From contig CANQMG010000018.1 of assembly GCA_947624925.1 (NCBI GenBank), positions 1 to 19,767 on the forward strand: DNA of 19,767 bases, in the 5' to 3' direction. Positions 1 through 6,655 of the stretch are shown piece after piece. This DNA is from an uncultured Clostridia bacterium (GTDB lineage: Bacteria > Bacillota > Clostridia > TANB77 > CAG-508). The position numbers and the translations under genes are program-made. The notes under the pieces are model-generated. The model had not been told where the DNA came from. It ran no database searches and was given only the letters and a program-made list of their open reading frames with translations. How positions within the stretch are numbered: position 1 is the first letter of the stretch; every line of letters begins with the position of its first letter.

Positions 1-3
1 TTT

Positions 4-87
4 GGCAATACTTTGTATTACCGCTTGGTCTCTTAAAGGATTTATTGTTTACTTTTCAATGTTCTTTTTGTTCCTTACGGTAGGAAC
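4..87 (-). other. Structured 5' leader of a leftward transcript, cut by the window edge
   Basis: This is the predicted start of the RNA made from the promoter at 94-122. Position 87 lies 7 bases past the -10 box and begins a hairpin: plus-strand arms GTTCCT (70-75) and AGGAAC (82-87) around a 6-base loop. A second hairpin has plus arms GGCAATAC (4-11) and GTATTACC (15-22), eight pairs including one G-U, with a 3-base loop. No start codon with a Shine-Dalgarno site is visible before the edge. It could be a 5' UTR or a small RNA; I do not recognise the family. Confidence 0.45.
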
Positions 88-93
88 TTTTTC

Positions 94-122
94 ATTATAC
101 TACGCCTACTTGCTTTTGTCAA
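94..122 (-). promoter_or_regulatory. Perfect-consensus sigma-A promoter, leftward
   Basis: On the minus strand the sequence reads TTGACA (plus 117-122), a 17-base spacer, then TATAAT (plus 94-99). Both hexamers and the spacing match the vegetative consensus exactly. Transcription should start near 87 and run off the left edge, so the gene it serves is not visible. Its strength makes an overlapping plus-strand ORF at 2-208 unlikely. Confidence 0.85.
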
Positions 123-247
123 CACTTTTTTTAATTTTTTTTGACAAAATAAAAATTAGCAATTTGTTGCATTTATATAACAGATTTACTATTACTAATT
201 CACACTAATATTGTTTTAGTTATAGGCTGTTTTTATAATGATATTTT

Positions 248-289
248 TTTATATAATAGAAAATTCTTTTAAAAATTCTATTATATAAA
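248..289. repeat. AT-rich inverted repeat, 14-bp arms
   Basis: The arms TTTATATAATAGAA (248-261) and TTCTATTATATAAA (276-289) are perfectly complementary around a 14-base spacer. Neither side is followed by a convincing T-run, so it is not a classic terminator. It lies in the gene-free stretch between the left-edge promoter and the surface-protein gene. Confidence 0.6.
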
Positions 290-291
290 GA

Positions 292-300
292 TGCTATAAT
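292..300 (+). promoter_or_regulatory. Possible extended -10 element, rightward
   Basis: TGC followed by TATAAT (295-300) gives an extended -10 motif, but no good -35 lies 16-18 bases upstream. A transcript from here would run about 195 bases to the terminator at 463-502 without meeting an ORF that has a ribosome site. Weak evidence by itself. Confidence 0.25.
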
Positions 301-339
301 TGCTATTGCCTTTGAAATTTGCATTTTAAGGTCAATAAC

Positions 340-381
340 TTTTAAGCTTATTATTATTATAATAACATAATAAGTTTAAAA
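340..381. repeat. AT-rich stem-loop, 15-bp arms
   Basis: Positions 340-354 (TTTTAAGCTTATTAT) pair with 367-381 (ATAATAAGTTTAAAA), with one G-U position and a 12-base spacer. It sits between the possible extended -10 at 292 and the terminator at 463, so it may be part of a small RNA. It may equally be AT-rich intergenic structure. Confidence 0.45.
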
Positions 382-462
382 AATCAAGAGTTTTTTTATG
401 GAATTTATTAGTAATTTTTGTTATCTCATTATTATATTTTTATTAACATTATATAAGAAGAT

Positions 463-502
463 AAACAGCAAATTAAAATTACTTTTAATTTGCTGTTTTT
501 TT
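463..502. terminator. Strong intrinsic terminator hairpin
   Basis: A 16-bp perfect stem (463-478 with 483-498) closes a 4-base loop TTAC. On the plus strand the stem runs into seven T residues (496-502), a classic rightward terminator. On the minus strand the stem is followed by only TTT then ATCTTCTT, but it lies 41 bases beyond the surface-protein stop codon and could also end that transcript. The bases around it, 209-539, contain no supported gene. Confidence 0.8.
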
Positions 503-539
503 GCTATATATTTATCACTTATATATTCATATAAATTTA

Positions 540-2219
540 TTATGCTATTTTTCTTTTTATAATTGTAGCACTAAACATTCCTATAATAGAAAGAGCTAGC
601 AATGTAATATATATAATTAAATTATCACCTGTTGATGGATTGCTTGTTTCATTTACTGCATTATTTCCTGAAATTGCTGTATTGTTATTTCCTTCTGGTG
701 TTACTACAGTATTATTTCCATTATCACCTTCCTCAGGCGTTGTTACCGTGTTATTTCCATCATTACCTTCATCAGGTGTTGTTGCTGGATTATTTTCTTC
801 GCCACCTTCATCATCTTTTACTTCAGCTACAACATAGTTTCCATTTTCATCTGTTGCTAAACCAGCTTCATTAGTTCCAGAAACATTTACGTTTTCTGTA
901 TTTCCATCTAATTGTATAACTGATTTATTGTTATTATCATCATCTCCACCAGTCATACTAACTTTAGAACCATTTGCAAAACTTAAAGAGGCATTACCTT
1001 CTTTTGGATCAACATTAATTCCATACCAAGAATTTTCTCCAATAGTTAAATCTAATTTTCCTTTTACTATTGCAGAAGAACCATTAATTACAATAGGTGC
1101 TCCTCCCATTGTTTTTGTGTTATCAATCTTTAAATTTTCTAATACAATATTGTTAGAATTATATATATTAACTCCGTGTTTATTTGCTTCAGTAGTTACA
1201 ATTGAACCATTTTTTATTGTTACATTATTAGCATTTAATGTTTGAACAAGATGAGAATCATTATGATTTTCCCATGTACTTGTAAACTCATCAGATGGTG
1301 TTAATGTATGTCCATTTAAGTCAAGTGTAACATTATTTGTTGAAATATTTAGCATTTTGTCAACAGAAACATCTTCAGTTAAAGTAACTGTTGTATTTTC
1401 TGGTAATTTATCCATAAATACTTGTTCTGTTAAATTGATTTTATCATCTACTAATACCTTAAGGTTAGAATTTTTTAGGCTAACAGCATTATCATTTACA
1501 TTAATTGATGGACGCCATGCGTAACCATTTTGAGGTGTACTAAATCCTGCATATGAATTATCTGTAAAATCAATTGTAACATTCTTAGCCTCTAAATCTC
1601 CTTTTTTAGAATATGTTGCACTTATCCAAGAATATAAAGTAACATTTTCTACTTTAGCATTACCTATATCTCCATCATCGTTTAGTGCATTGAAAATTAT
1701 AGAGCCACTTCCGTCTTCATTAACTTTTTGTAAATTAATATTTTTTAATGTTGCATTTTTTCCCATTACTTCTATTGCTTTATTTTGTTCTTCTTTACAT
1801 TTAATATCTATTCCATCTATTGTAACATTATCTCCCCATATAGATATAAAATCTTGTGTAGCCCAGTTTCCATTCTCTGTTTCAACATCACTAGTAATTA
1901 CTACTTTTCCTTCACCTTTTATTGTAATGTTATCTGCATAAATTGGGAAATACCAATTTCCTTGTCCAATTTTACCATCTTCTTCTCCATTTGTTCCCCA
2001 AGATGCATATTTATTAAGAAATTCTTGAGTAAGGGTATAAGTTCCTTCTTTGATTACCCAAGTTTCACCATTAGCTTGATCTTTTATAGCATTAGCAAGT
2101 TCTTCTGCAGTTGTAATAACCTTTGTATTTTCATCTGCATATACATTAGCTTGTACTAATATACATACAAGAATAATACTTGCAATAAACATTAATAAAA
2201 ATTTTGTTTTGTTTTTCAT
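540..2219 (-). CDS. Secreted beta-helix-like surface protein with cell-wall sorting signal
   Basis: This 559-residue protein has three visible parts. Residues 1-28 form a signal peptide: basic MKNKTK, a hydrophobic core, then a likely cut after VYA. The middle (about 35-455) has recurring short strands such as ITIKGEGKVVI, VTIDGIDIKC, ATLKNINLQKV and VTLDLNGHTL, the pattern of a right-handed parallel beta-helix of the pectate-lyase or adhesin type. Residues about 470-526 form an acidic, Asn/Gly/Thr-rich linker with imperfect repeats of TTPEEGDNGNNTV. The C-terminus has NPSTGD (527-532), a hydrophobic segment and KRK, the layout of a sortase signal with Asn in the first motif position. Start: ATG with AGGAG six bases upstream. 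I infer a wall-anchored adhesin or polysaccharide-binding protein. No catalytic residues can be assigned, so enzymatic activity is unproven. The gene probably belongs to the transcript starting near 2490, downstream of the CA-repeat ORF. Confidence 0.85.
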   Translation of the reverse strand: MKNKTKFLLMFIASIILVCILVQANVYADENTKVITTAEELANAIKDQANGETWVIKEGTYTLTQEFLNKYASWGTNGEEDGKIGQGNWYFPIYADNITIKGEGKVVITSDVETENGNWATQDFISIWGDNVTIDGIDIKCKEEQNKAIEVMGKNATLKNINLQKVNEDGSGSIIFNALNDDGDIGNAKVENVTLYSWISATYSKKGDLEAKNVTIDFTDNSYAGFSTPQNGYAWRPSINVNDNAVSLKNSNLKVLVDDKINLTEQVFMDKLPENTTVTLTEDVSVDKMLNISTNNVTLDLNGHTLTPSDEFTSTWENHNDSHLVQTLNANNVTIKNGSIVTTEANKHGVNIYNSNNIVLENLKIDNTKTMGGAPIVINGSSAIVKGKLDLTIGENSWYGINVDPKEGNASLSFANGSKVSMTGGDDDNNNKSVIQLDGNTENVNVSGTNEAGLATDENGNYVVAEVKDDEGGEENNPATTPDEGNDGNNTVTTPEEGDNGNNTVVTPEGNNNTAISGNNAVNETSNPSTGDNLIIYITLLALSIIGMFSATIIKRKIA

Positions 2220-2235
2220 TTTTTTCTCCTATTCC

Positions 2236-2257
2236 TAAATGAATTTTATTTCATTTA
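2236..2257 (-). promoter_or_regulatory. Small hairpin just ahead of the surface-protein ribosome site
   Basis: Arms TAAATGAA (2236-2243) and TTCATTTA (2250-2257) are complementary around a 6-base loop. The hairpin ends about 5 bases before the AGGAG ribosome site of the surface-protein gene. It could influence access to that site; this is inferred from position only. Confidence 0.4.
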
Positions 2258-2300
2258 ATAATTAATAATATATTTATTTTCTGAAATATTAGAATAATGT

Positions 2301-2454
<154 letters not shown>

Positions 2455-2496
2455 TTTTTCTCCTTTCATTAGTAAAAAAACATTTTTTGTAATAAT

Positions 2497-2525
2497 AATA
2501 TATCATTCAATTTTTTATTTGTAAA
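2497..2525 (-). promoter_or_regulatory. Sigma-A promoter for the CA-repeat ORF and surface-protein transcript
   Basis: On the minus strand: TTTACA (plus 2520-2525), 17-base spacer, TATATT (plus 2497-2502). Each hexamer has one mismatch to consensus. Predicted start is near 2490, giving a leader of about 36 bases to the CA-repeat ORF. I saw no comparable promoter between that ORF and the surface-protein gene at 2219, so both are probably on one RNA. The promoter lies back-to-back with the sigG promoter region. Confidence 0.65.
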
Positions 2526-2578
2526 TACTTTTTAATATTTTATTTTTCCCTTTAATTTTCAAATAAATAACTTTTATT

Positions 2579-2591
2579 GGTAATTGTTACC
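2579..2591. promoter_or_regulatory. Short palindrome between divergent promoters
   Basis: GGTAA-TTG-TTACC is a perfect 13-base inverted repeat. It lies between the leftward promoter at 2497-2525 and the rightward sporulation-type promoter at 2613-2642, where an operator could sit. A chance palindrome in AT-rich DNA is also plausible. Confidence 0.25.
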
Positions 2592-2612
2592 TTATGGCTT
2601 ATTTAATATATT

Positions 2613-2642
2613 GAATAAAATTTAATTTTAGTGGTAATAATT
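2613..2642 (+). promoter_or_regulatory. Forespore (sigma-F/sigma-G) type promoter for sigG
   Basis: GAATA (2613-2617), a 15-base spacer and GGTAATAATT (2633-2642) resemble the forespore consensus as described in Bacillus (-35 like GNATA, -10 like GGNNANAMT). No good sigma-A pair is seen here. Start would be near 2650, just ahead of the AAAGGAGG ribosome site. Known sigG genes are read by sigma-F and sigma-G, so the match fits the gene, though the motif is degenerate. Confidence 0.5.
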
Positions 2643-2676
2643 AATTTAACATTATATTCCAAAGGAGGTTTTTTAT

Positions 2677-3450
2677 TTGATAAATAAGGTAGAAATCTCA
2701 TCAGTAAATACTGCAAAGTTACCTATACTATCAAATGAAGAAAAAAAAGAACTATTAATTAAAATAAAAAACGGTGATGAAGAAGCAAGAAAAACATTTA
2801 TAAATGGTAATTTAAGATTAGTTTTAAGTGTTGTTCAACGTTTTGGTGGAAGAGGAGAAACTCCTGATGACTTATTTCAAGTTGGATGTCTTGGTTTAAT
2901 CAAGTCAATTGATAATTTTGATTTAAGTCAAAACGTTCAATTCTCAACATATGCAGTTCCAATGATTATTGGAGAAATAAGAAGACATTTAAGAGATAAT
3001 AATCCTATAAGAGTTAGCAGGTCAATTCGTGACCTAGCATATAAAGCTCTTCAAGTAAAAGAAAAATTAACTAAAGATAAAGGTAAAGAGCCTACTATAG
3101 AAGAAATTGCAAAAGAACTTGAAACTTCAAAAGAAGAAATAGCTTTTAGTTTAGATGCAATACAAGACCCTATTTCACTTCAAGAGCCTATTTATAAAGA
3201 TGGGAGTGATAATCTTTATGTAATGGACCAGGTTAAAGATTTTAAAAATACAGATGAAAAATGGGCCGAAAATTTAACAATTGCACAAGCAATGTCAAAA
3301 TTAAATAAAAGAGAAAAAATGATTATAACAAAGAGGTTTTTTGATGGTAGAACTCAAATGGAAGTAGCTGCCGAAATAGGTATATCTCAAGCACAAGTCT
3401 CCAGATTAGAAAAAGATGCAATTAATCGTATAAAGAAAATATATAAGTAA
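2677..3450 (+). CDS. sigG: RNA polymerase sporulation sigma factor SigG
   Basis: This 257-residue sigma-70 family protein directs late forespore gene expression during sporulation. The N-terminal stretch NKVEISSVNTAKLP closely resembles Bacillus SigG (NKVEICGVDTSKLP), which separates it from SigF. Region 2 (about 44-110) carries NGNLRLVLSV, DDLFQVGCLGL, FSTYAVPMIIGEIRR and LRDNNPIRVSRS, covering core binding and -10 recognition. Region 3 is centred near 115-170, and the region 4 helix-turn-helix is TQMEVAAEIGISQAQVSRLE near 226-245. The start is TTG: AAAGGAGG lies 8 bases upstream, and this start restores the conserved N-terminus. The gene next door encodes a YlmC/YmxH-like protein, a common Clostridia pairing. 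A sigma-F/G-like promoter precedes it, consistent with autoregulation. Confidence 0.95.
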   Translation: MINKVEISSVNTAKLPILSNEEKKELLIKIKNGDEEARKTFINGNLRLVLSVVQRFGGRGETPDDLFQVGCLGLIKSIDNFDLSQNVQFSTYAVPMIIGEIRRHLRDNNPIRVSRSIRDLAYKALQVKEKLTKDKGKEPTIEEIAKELETSKEEIAFSLDAIQDPISLQEPIYKDGSDNLYVMDQVKDFKNTDEKWAENLTIAQAMSKLNKREKMIITKRFFDGRTQMEVAAEIGISQAQVSRLEKDAINRIKKIYK

Positions 3451-3481
3451 CTAACATTTATTTATTGCATTATTTTATTTT

Positions 3482-3504
3482 CTCTTACATATAAATTGTA
3501 AGAG
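3482..3504 (+). promoter_or_regulatory. Hairpin overlapping the ribosome site of the PRC-barrel gene
   Basis: CTCTTACA (3482-3489) pairs perfectly with TGTAAGAG (3497-3504) around a 7-base loop. The right arm ends inside AGGAGG (3503-3508), the ribosome site of the gene starting at 3513. No T-run follows, so it is probably not a terminator. It may damp translation of the downstream gene or mark an RNA processing site after sigG. Confidence 0.5.
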
Positions 3505-3512
3505 GAGGGAAT

Positions 3513-3746
3513 ATGGGTGGCAAGGGATTAGATTTTAAGCACAAAGAAGTTATTAATATAACAGATGGAAAAAGATTAGGTTATGTTCAAGATGTAACAG
3601 CTGACTTAGAATCTGGAATTATAACCTCTATCATTGTTCCTGGAAGTAATAAGATTTTAAGTGTTTTTTCTAGTAGTAACGATATTGTAATTCCATGGAA
3701 TAATATAAAGTGTATTGGTGATGATATAATTTTAGTAGAAATTTAA
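3513..3746 (+). CDS. YlmC/YmxH-like PRC-barrel protein, sporulation-associated
   Basis: This small protein of 77 residues has the fold signature of the PRC-barrel YlmC/YmxH family: KEVINITDGKRLGYVQDV, then an acidic turn (DLESG), IITSIIVPG, and a final strand pair DIVIPWNNIKCIGDDIILVEI. Bacillus YmxH and relatives are about this length. Many family members are expressed in sporulation, but no biochemical role is settled. The ATG has AGGAGG four bases upstream, a short spacing. It follows sigG by 62 bases and probably shares its transcript. The downstream terminator at 3758-3791 ends the unit. Confidence 0.85.
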   Translation: MGGKGLDFKHKEVINITDGKRLGYVQDVTADLESGIITSIIVPGSNKILSVFSSSNDIVIPWNNIKCIGDDIILVEI

Positions 3747-3757
3747 ATTTTTATTAC

Positions 3758-3791
3758 AAAAGAGATAGACATTATTTTATCTATCTCTTTT
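3758..3791. terminator. Bidirectional terminator between convergent operons
   Basis: AAAAGAGATAGA (3758-3769) pairs perfectly with TCTATCTCTTTT (3780-3791), 12 bp with a 10-base loop. The stem is flanked by A on the left and T on the right, so a U-tract forms in either direction. It sits between the stop codons of the PRC-barrel gene (plus) and rplQ (minus) and separates the sporulation unit from the end of the ribosomal cluster. Confidence 0.85.
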
Positions 3792-3796
3792 ATATA

Positions 3797-4306
3797 TTAT
3801 ACTAATTCTAAAATTACAACTTCTGCAGAGTCACCTTTTCTTTGTCCTTTTTTTATTATTCTAGTATATCCACCAACTCTGTCTGCATATTTAGGTGCTA
3901 TTTCATTAAATAATTTTGAAGGTAAGTCTACTCCTTCTACTTTATTAATTTTTCTCATAATTTTTCTTCTAGCATTTAATCTTGATGGCATATCCTTTTG
4001 TCTAGTTTCTGTAGTTTCTTCTTTAACAACTCTTAGATATTCTTTGCCATTTTTACTTGTTACTTTTTCAGTAACTTTATTTCCCTTGCTATCTAATTTT
4101 GCTTTTTTTACTTTAATATCAACAGTTTCAAAATTATCTTTTTCTTTCACTGCAAGAGAAATTATACTATCTACTATAGCTTTTACTTCTTTAGCTCTAG
4201 CTTCAGTAGTTTCTATTTTTTCATGTAATATTAGGTCTGTTGCTTGGCATTTAAGCATAGCAAGCCTTTGGTCTGTTGGCTTTCCTAATTTTCTATTTAT
4301 AGACAT
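3797..4306 (-). CDS. rplQ: 50S ribosomal protein L17 with internal insertion
   Basis: L17 binds 23S rRNA near the peptide exit tunnel. The N-terminus (RKLGKPTDQRLAML, then IETTEARAKEVK) and C-terminus (LFNEIAPKYADRVGGYTRIIKKGQR, in parts, ending VVILELV) are typical. Between them, residues about 57-106 are an extra Lys/Glu-rich segment not found in the roughly 115-residue short form. As far as I recall, similar insertions occur in L17 of Lachnospiraceae and relatives. I chose ATG at 4306 (169 residues) because AAGGGTGA precedes it by about 6 bases; a GTG at 4315 overlaps that ribosome site. It is the last gene of the alpha operon, 42 bases after rpoA. Confidence 0.96.
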   Translation of the reverse strand: MSINRKLGKPTDQRLAMLKCQATDLILHEKIETTEARAKEVKAIVDSIISLAVKEKDNFETVDIKVKKAKLDSKGNKVTEKVTSKNGKEYLRVVKEETTETRQKDMPSRLNARRKIMRKINKVEGVDLPSKLFNEIAPKYADRVGGYTRIIKKGQRKGDSAEVVILELV

Positions 4307-4348
4307 TTTTTTCACCCTTTCCTTATTTTCATTTAAATTGATATGTGA

Positions 4349-5296
4349 TTAATCTTCTTCTTCAGCAAAATCTAAGCCTAATGAATGTAATTTATTAGTA
4401 ACTTCATCTAATGATTTTTTACCTAAATTTCTTACCTTCATCATTTCACTTTCTGTTTTATTTGCTAAATCTTCTACTGTAGATATTCCTGCTCTTTTTA
4501 AGCAATTGAATGATCTTACAGATAATTCTAAATCCTCGATAGACATTTCTAATACTTTGCCTTTTATAGATTCTTCCTTTTCTACCATTACTTGAGTATT
4601 CTTAGTAGCTTCAGATAAATCTACAAATAATTCCAAATGTCCTGTCATAACTTTTGCTGCTAAACTTAATGCTTCATATGCTTTTAAGCTTCCATCTGTC
4701 CATACCTCTATAATTAATTTGTCAAAATCAACCATTTGACCAACTCTTGTATTTTCTACTGAATAATTAACCTTTTTTACAGGTGTATATATAGAGTCAA
4801 TTGGAAGAACTGATATATCTTGGTTTGGTTTTTTATTTTTTATAGCAGTATTATAACCCCTACCTTTATCTGCTGTCATTTCCATTTTTAAACTTCCACC
4901 TTCAGAAACAGTAGCAATATGTAAATCTGGATTTAAAACCTCTACAGTTCCGTCTGTGATAATATCTTTTGCAGTTACTTCTCCTTCGCCATTAAAATCT
5001 ATTCTTAACATTTTTTCTTCGTTATCATAAGATTTTAATCTTACACTTTTTAAATTAACTATTATTTCTGGTACATCTTCTACTACATTTGGTATTGTAG
5101 AAAATTCATGTACAACACCTTCAATTTTTACACTTGTTATTGCACATCCTGGCAAAGATGAAAGTAAAATTCTTCTTAATGAATTTCCTATTGTAACACC
5201 ATATCCTCTTTCTAATGGTTCACAAACAAATTTAGCATAATTGTTATCTTCATTAATTTCTAGACATTCAATATTTGGCTTTTCAAATTCTATCAT
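4349..5296 (-). CDS. rpoA: DNA-directed RNA polymerase alpha subunit
   Basis: The 315-residue alpha subunit dimerises to nucleate RNA polymerase assembly and contacts promoter UP elements and activators. The N-terminal domain (about 1-228) carries GYGVTIGNSLRRILLSSLPG near 32-51, the classic dimer and beta-contact motif. A linker follows, and the C-terminal domain (about 245-315) carries the helix-hairpin-helix segments SVRSFNCLKRAGI and VRNLGKKSLDEV. The length is normal. ATG is preceded by GGGAGG at good spacing. It lies between rpsD and rplQ, and the 128-base spacer from rpsD contains a TTAG-type inverted repeat. Confidence 0.98.
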   Translation of the reverse strand: MIEFEKPNIECLEINEDNNYAKFVCEPLERGYGVTIGNSLRRILLSSLPGCAITSVKIEGVVHEFSTIPNVVEDVPEIIVNLKSVRLKSYDNEEKMLRIDFNGEGEVTAKDIITDGTVEVLNPDLHIATVSEGGSLKMEMTADKGRGYNTAIKNKKPNQDISVLPIDSIYTPVKKVNYSVENTRVGQMVDFDKLIIEVWTDGSLKAYEALSLAAKVMTGHLELFVDLSEATKNTQVMVEKEESIKGKVLEMSIEDLELSVRSFNCLKRAGISTVEDLANKTESEMMKVRNLGKKSLDEVTNKLHSLGLDFAEEED

Positions 5297-5310
5297 TTTT
5301 ACCTCCCATT

Positions 5311-5422
5311 TTAGAAGCTAGATTTAGAAGCTTTATATCTTCTATTTTCTACTTCTTATAAATATAAAATCATTTAATATTTTATTTAAAAGTTTTTTAA
5401 TTATTTACTTCTAATTTCTAAC
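5311..5422. repeat. TTAGNNN heptad inverted repeat in the rpsD-rpoA spacer
   Basis: The left arm (5311-5330) reads TTAGAAGCTAGATTTAGAAG. The right arm (5408-5422) on the minus strand reads GTTAGAAATTAGAAG. About 10 of 14 aligned positions agree, so pairing is imperfect. In the mRNA one arm starts just after the rpsD stop codon. The other ends a few bases before the rpoA ribosome site GGGAGG. Confidence 0.5.
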
Positions 5423-5424
5423 TA

Positions 5425-6051
5425 CTATTTAGAGTAAAGCTCTACTATTAAATGCTCTTCAACAGCTATATCAACATCTTCTCTAGATGCTAATCTAACT
5501 ACTTTTCCGCTTAGATTTTCTAAGTCTCTTTCAAGCCATGTTGGTATTGGTTTTGAAGTGTTATCCTCAACATTGGCTTTTATAATTGATTTATCTTTTT
5601 TAATTTCTCTTACAGAAATTACATCTCCTTCTTTTATTAGATAAGAAGGTATATCTACCTTTTTACCATTTACATCAAAAAAGCCATGATTAACAAGTTG
5701 TCTTGCTTGTGCTCTTGAGCTTCCAAAACCTAATCTATATACTACATTATCTAATCTACTTTCTAGGATTTGTAGTAAGTTATCACCTGTGATACCTTTT
5801 TTATTAGAAGCCATTTCAAAATATTTTCTAAATTGTTTTTCTCCAACTCCATAAAATGATTTTGTTTTTTGTTTTTCTCTTAACTGTGTTCCATATTCAG
5901 ATAATTTTGCTTTTCTTTGTCCATGTTGTCCTGGTGCATAATTTCTTCTAGAAACACTACATTTATCTGTATAACATCTTGAACCTTTTAAGAACAATTT
6001 TTGTCCTTCTCTACGACAGATACGACATTGTTCGTCTTTATATCTTGACAT
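5425..6051 (-). CDS. rpsD: 30S ribosomal protein S4, zinc-finger form
   Basis: S4 is a primary 16S rRNA binder that nucleates 30S assembly and contributes to decoding accuracy. At 208 residues the length is normal. The N-terminus has four cysteines, C9-x2-C12-x13-C26-x4-C31, the zinc-binding C+ form. The S4 RNA-binding domain starts near residue 95 with RLDNVVYRLGF and SRAQARQLVNHGFFDVNG. ATG is preceded by GGGAGG. Its place between rpsK and rpoA is the clostridial order; in Bacillus subtilis rpsD lies elsewhere. In many bacteria S4 represses its own operon, but no S4-binding pseudoknot was identified here. Confidence 0.98.
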   Translation of the reverse strand: MSRYKDEQCRICRREGQKLFLKGSRCYTDKCSVSRRNYAPGQHGQRKAKLSEYGTQLREKQKTKSFYGVGEKQFRKYFEMASNKKGITGDNLLQILESRLDNVVYRLGFGSSRAQARQLVNHGFFDVNGKKVDIPSYLIKEGDVISVREIKKDKSIIKANVEDNTSKPIPTWLERDLENLSGKVVRLASREDVDIAVEEHLIVELYSK

Positions 6052-6134
6052 TTAGCCTTTCCTCCCTTTCTTTTATTCTCTTTTACTAATTAATTATATA
6101 TTTATCTATTTATTTTGGTTAGTATTAGTATTTT

Positions 6135-6166
6135 AATATTAGATTTTACATCTAACATCTAATATT
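6135..6166. repeat. Inverted repeat in the rpsK-rpsD spacer
   Basis: AATATTAGAT (6135-6144) and ATCTAATATT (6157-6166) are perfectly complementary around a 12-base loop. Flanking GTTAG (from 6119) and CTAAC (to 6171) can extend the pairing after an interruption. The motif belongs to the TTAG-type spacer repeats seen elsewhere in the cluster. Confidence 0.6.
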
Positions 6167-6180
6167 CTAACTTTTTAAAA

Positions 6181-6576
6181 TTATACTCTTCTTCTTTTAG
6201 GTGGTCTACATCCATTGTGTGGTATTGGTGTTACATCTTTTATAACACTAATTTCTAAACCAGCTGTTTGAAGAGATCTAATTGCAGCTTCACGTCCAGC
6301 TCCAGGTCCTTTAACATATACTTCAACTGATTTTAATCCATGTTCCATTGCAGCTTTTGCAGCTGTTTCAGCAGCTTGACCAGCAGCAAATGGTGTACTT
6401 TTTCTTGAACCTTTAAATCCAATTTTTCCAGCACTTGCCCATGAAATAACATTTCCTTGAACATCACTAATTGTAACTATGGTATTGTTAAAACTAGAAT
6501 GAATATGAGCTGCACCTTTATCAATGTTCTTTCTATTTCTTCTAGGTGTTTTTCTTACTACAGTATTTTTAGCCAT
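6181..6576 (-). CDS. rpsK: 30S ribosomal protein S11
   Basis: S11 sits on the 30S platform near the E site and the Shine-Dalgarno helix. This 131-residue protein has the family hallmarks: AAHIHSSFNNTIVTISD near 22-38, GNVISWASAG, a GFKGSRKSTPFAAGQAA stretch, YVKGPGAGREAAIRSL, and the C-terminal VTPIPHNGCRPPKRRRV. ATG is preceded by AAGGAGG. It lies between rpsM and rpsD as in other Clostridia, with spacers of 79 and 129 bases. Confidence 0.98.
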   Translation of the reverse strand: MAKNTVVRKTPRRNRKNIDKGAAHIHSSFNNTIVTISDVQGNVISWASAGKIGFKGSRKSTPFAAGQAAETAAKAAMEHGLKSVEVYVKGPGAGREAAIRSLQTAGLEISVIKDVTPIPHNGCRPPKRRRV

Positions 6577-6655
6577 TTGGTTTTAACCTCCTTATTTTTA
6601 TATATCAAAAATTATAACAAAATAAATTAATATGTTTTCATATTAATTTAAAATT

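Noticed and set aside
2..208. Plus-strand ORF of 68 codons with hydrophobic product
   Set aside because: It begins with TTG at the window edge and has no ribosome site. It is T-rich by composition and lies across a perfect-consensus promoter on the opposite strand. It could still be the tail of a gene entering from the left, but nothing supports that.
632..874. Plus-strand ORFs opposite the linker of the surface protein
   Set aside because: These are antisense shadows of the repetitive Asn/Gly/Thr codons, with low-complexity Leu/His/Phe products and no ribosome site.
4307..4315. GTG start for rplQ three codons upstream
   Set aside because: The GTG is part of the ribosome site AAGGGTGA that serves the ATG at 4306.
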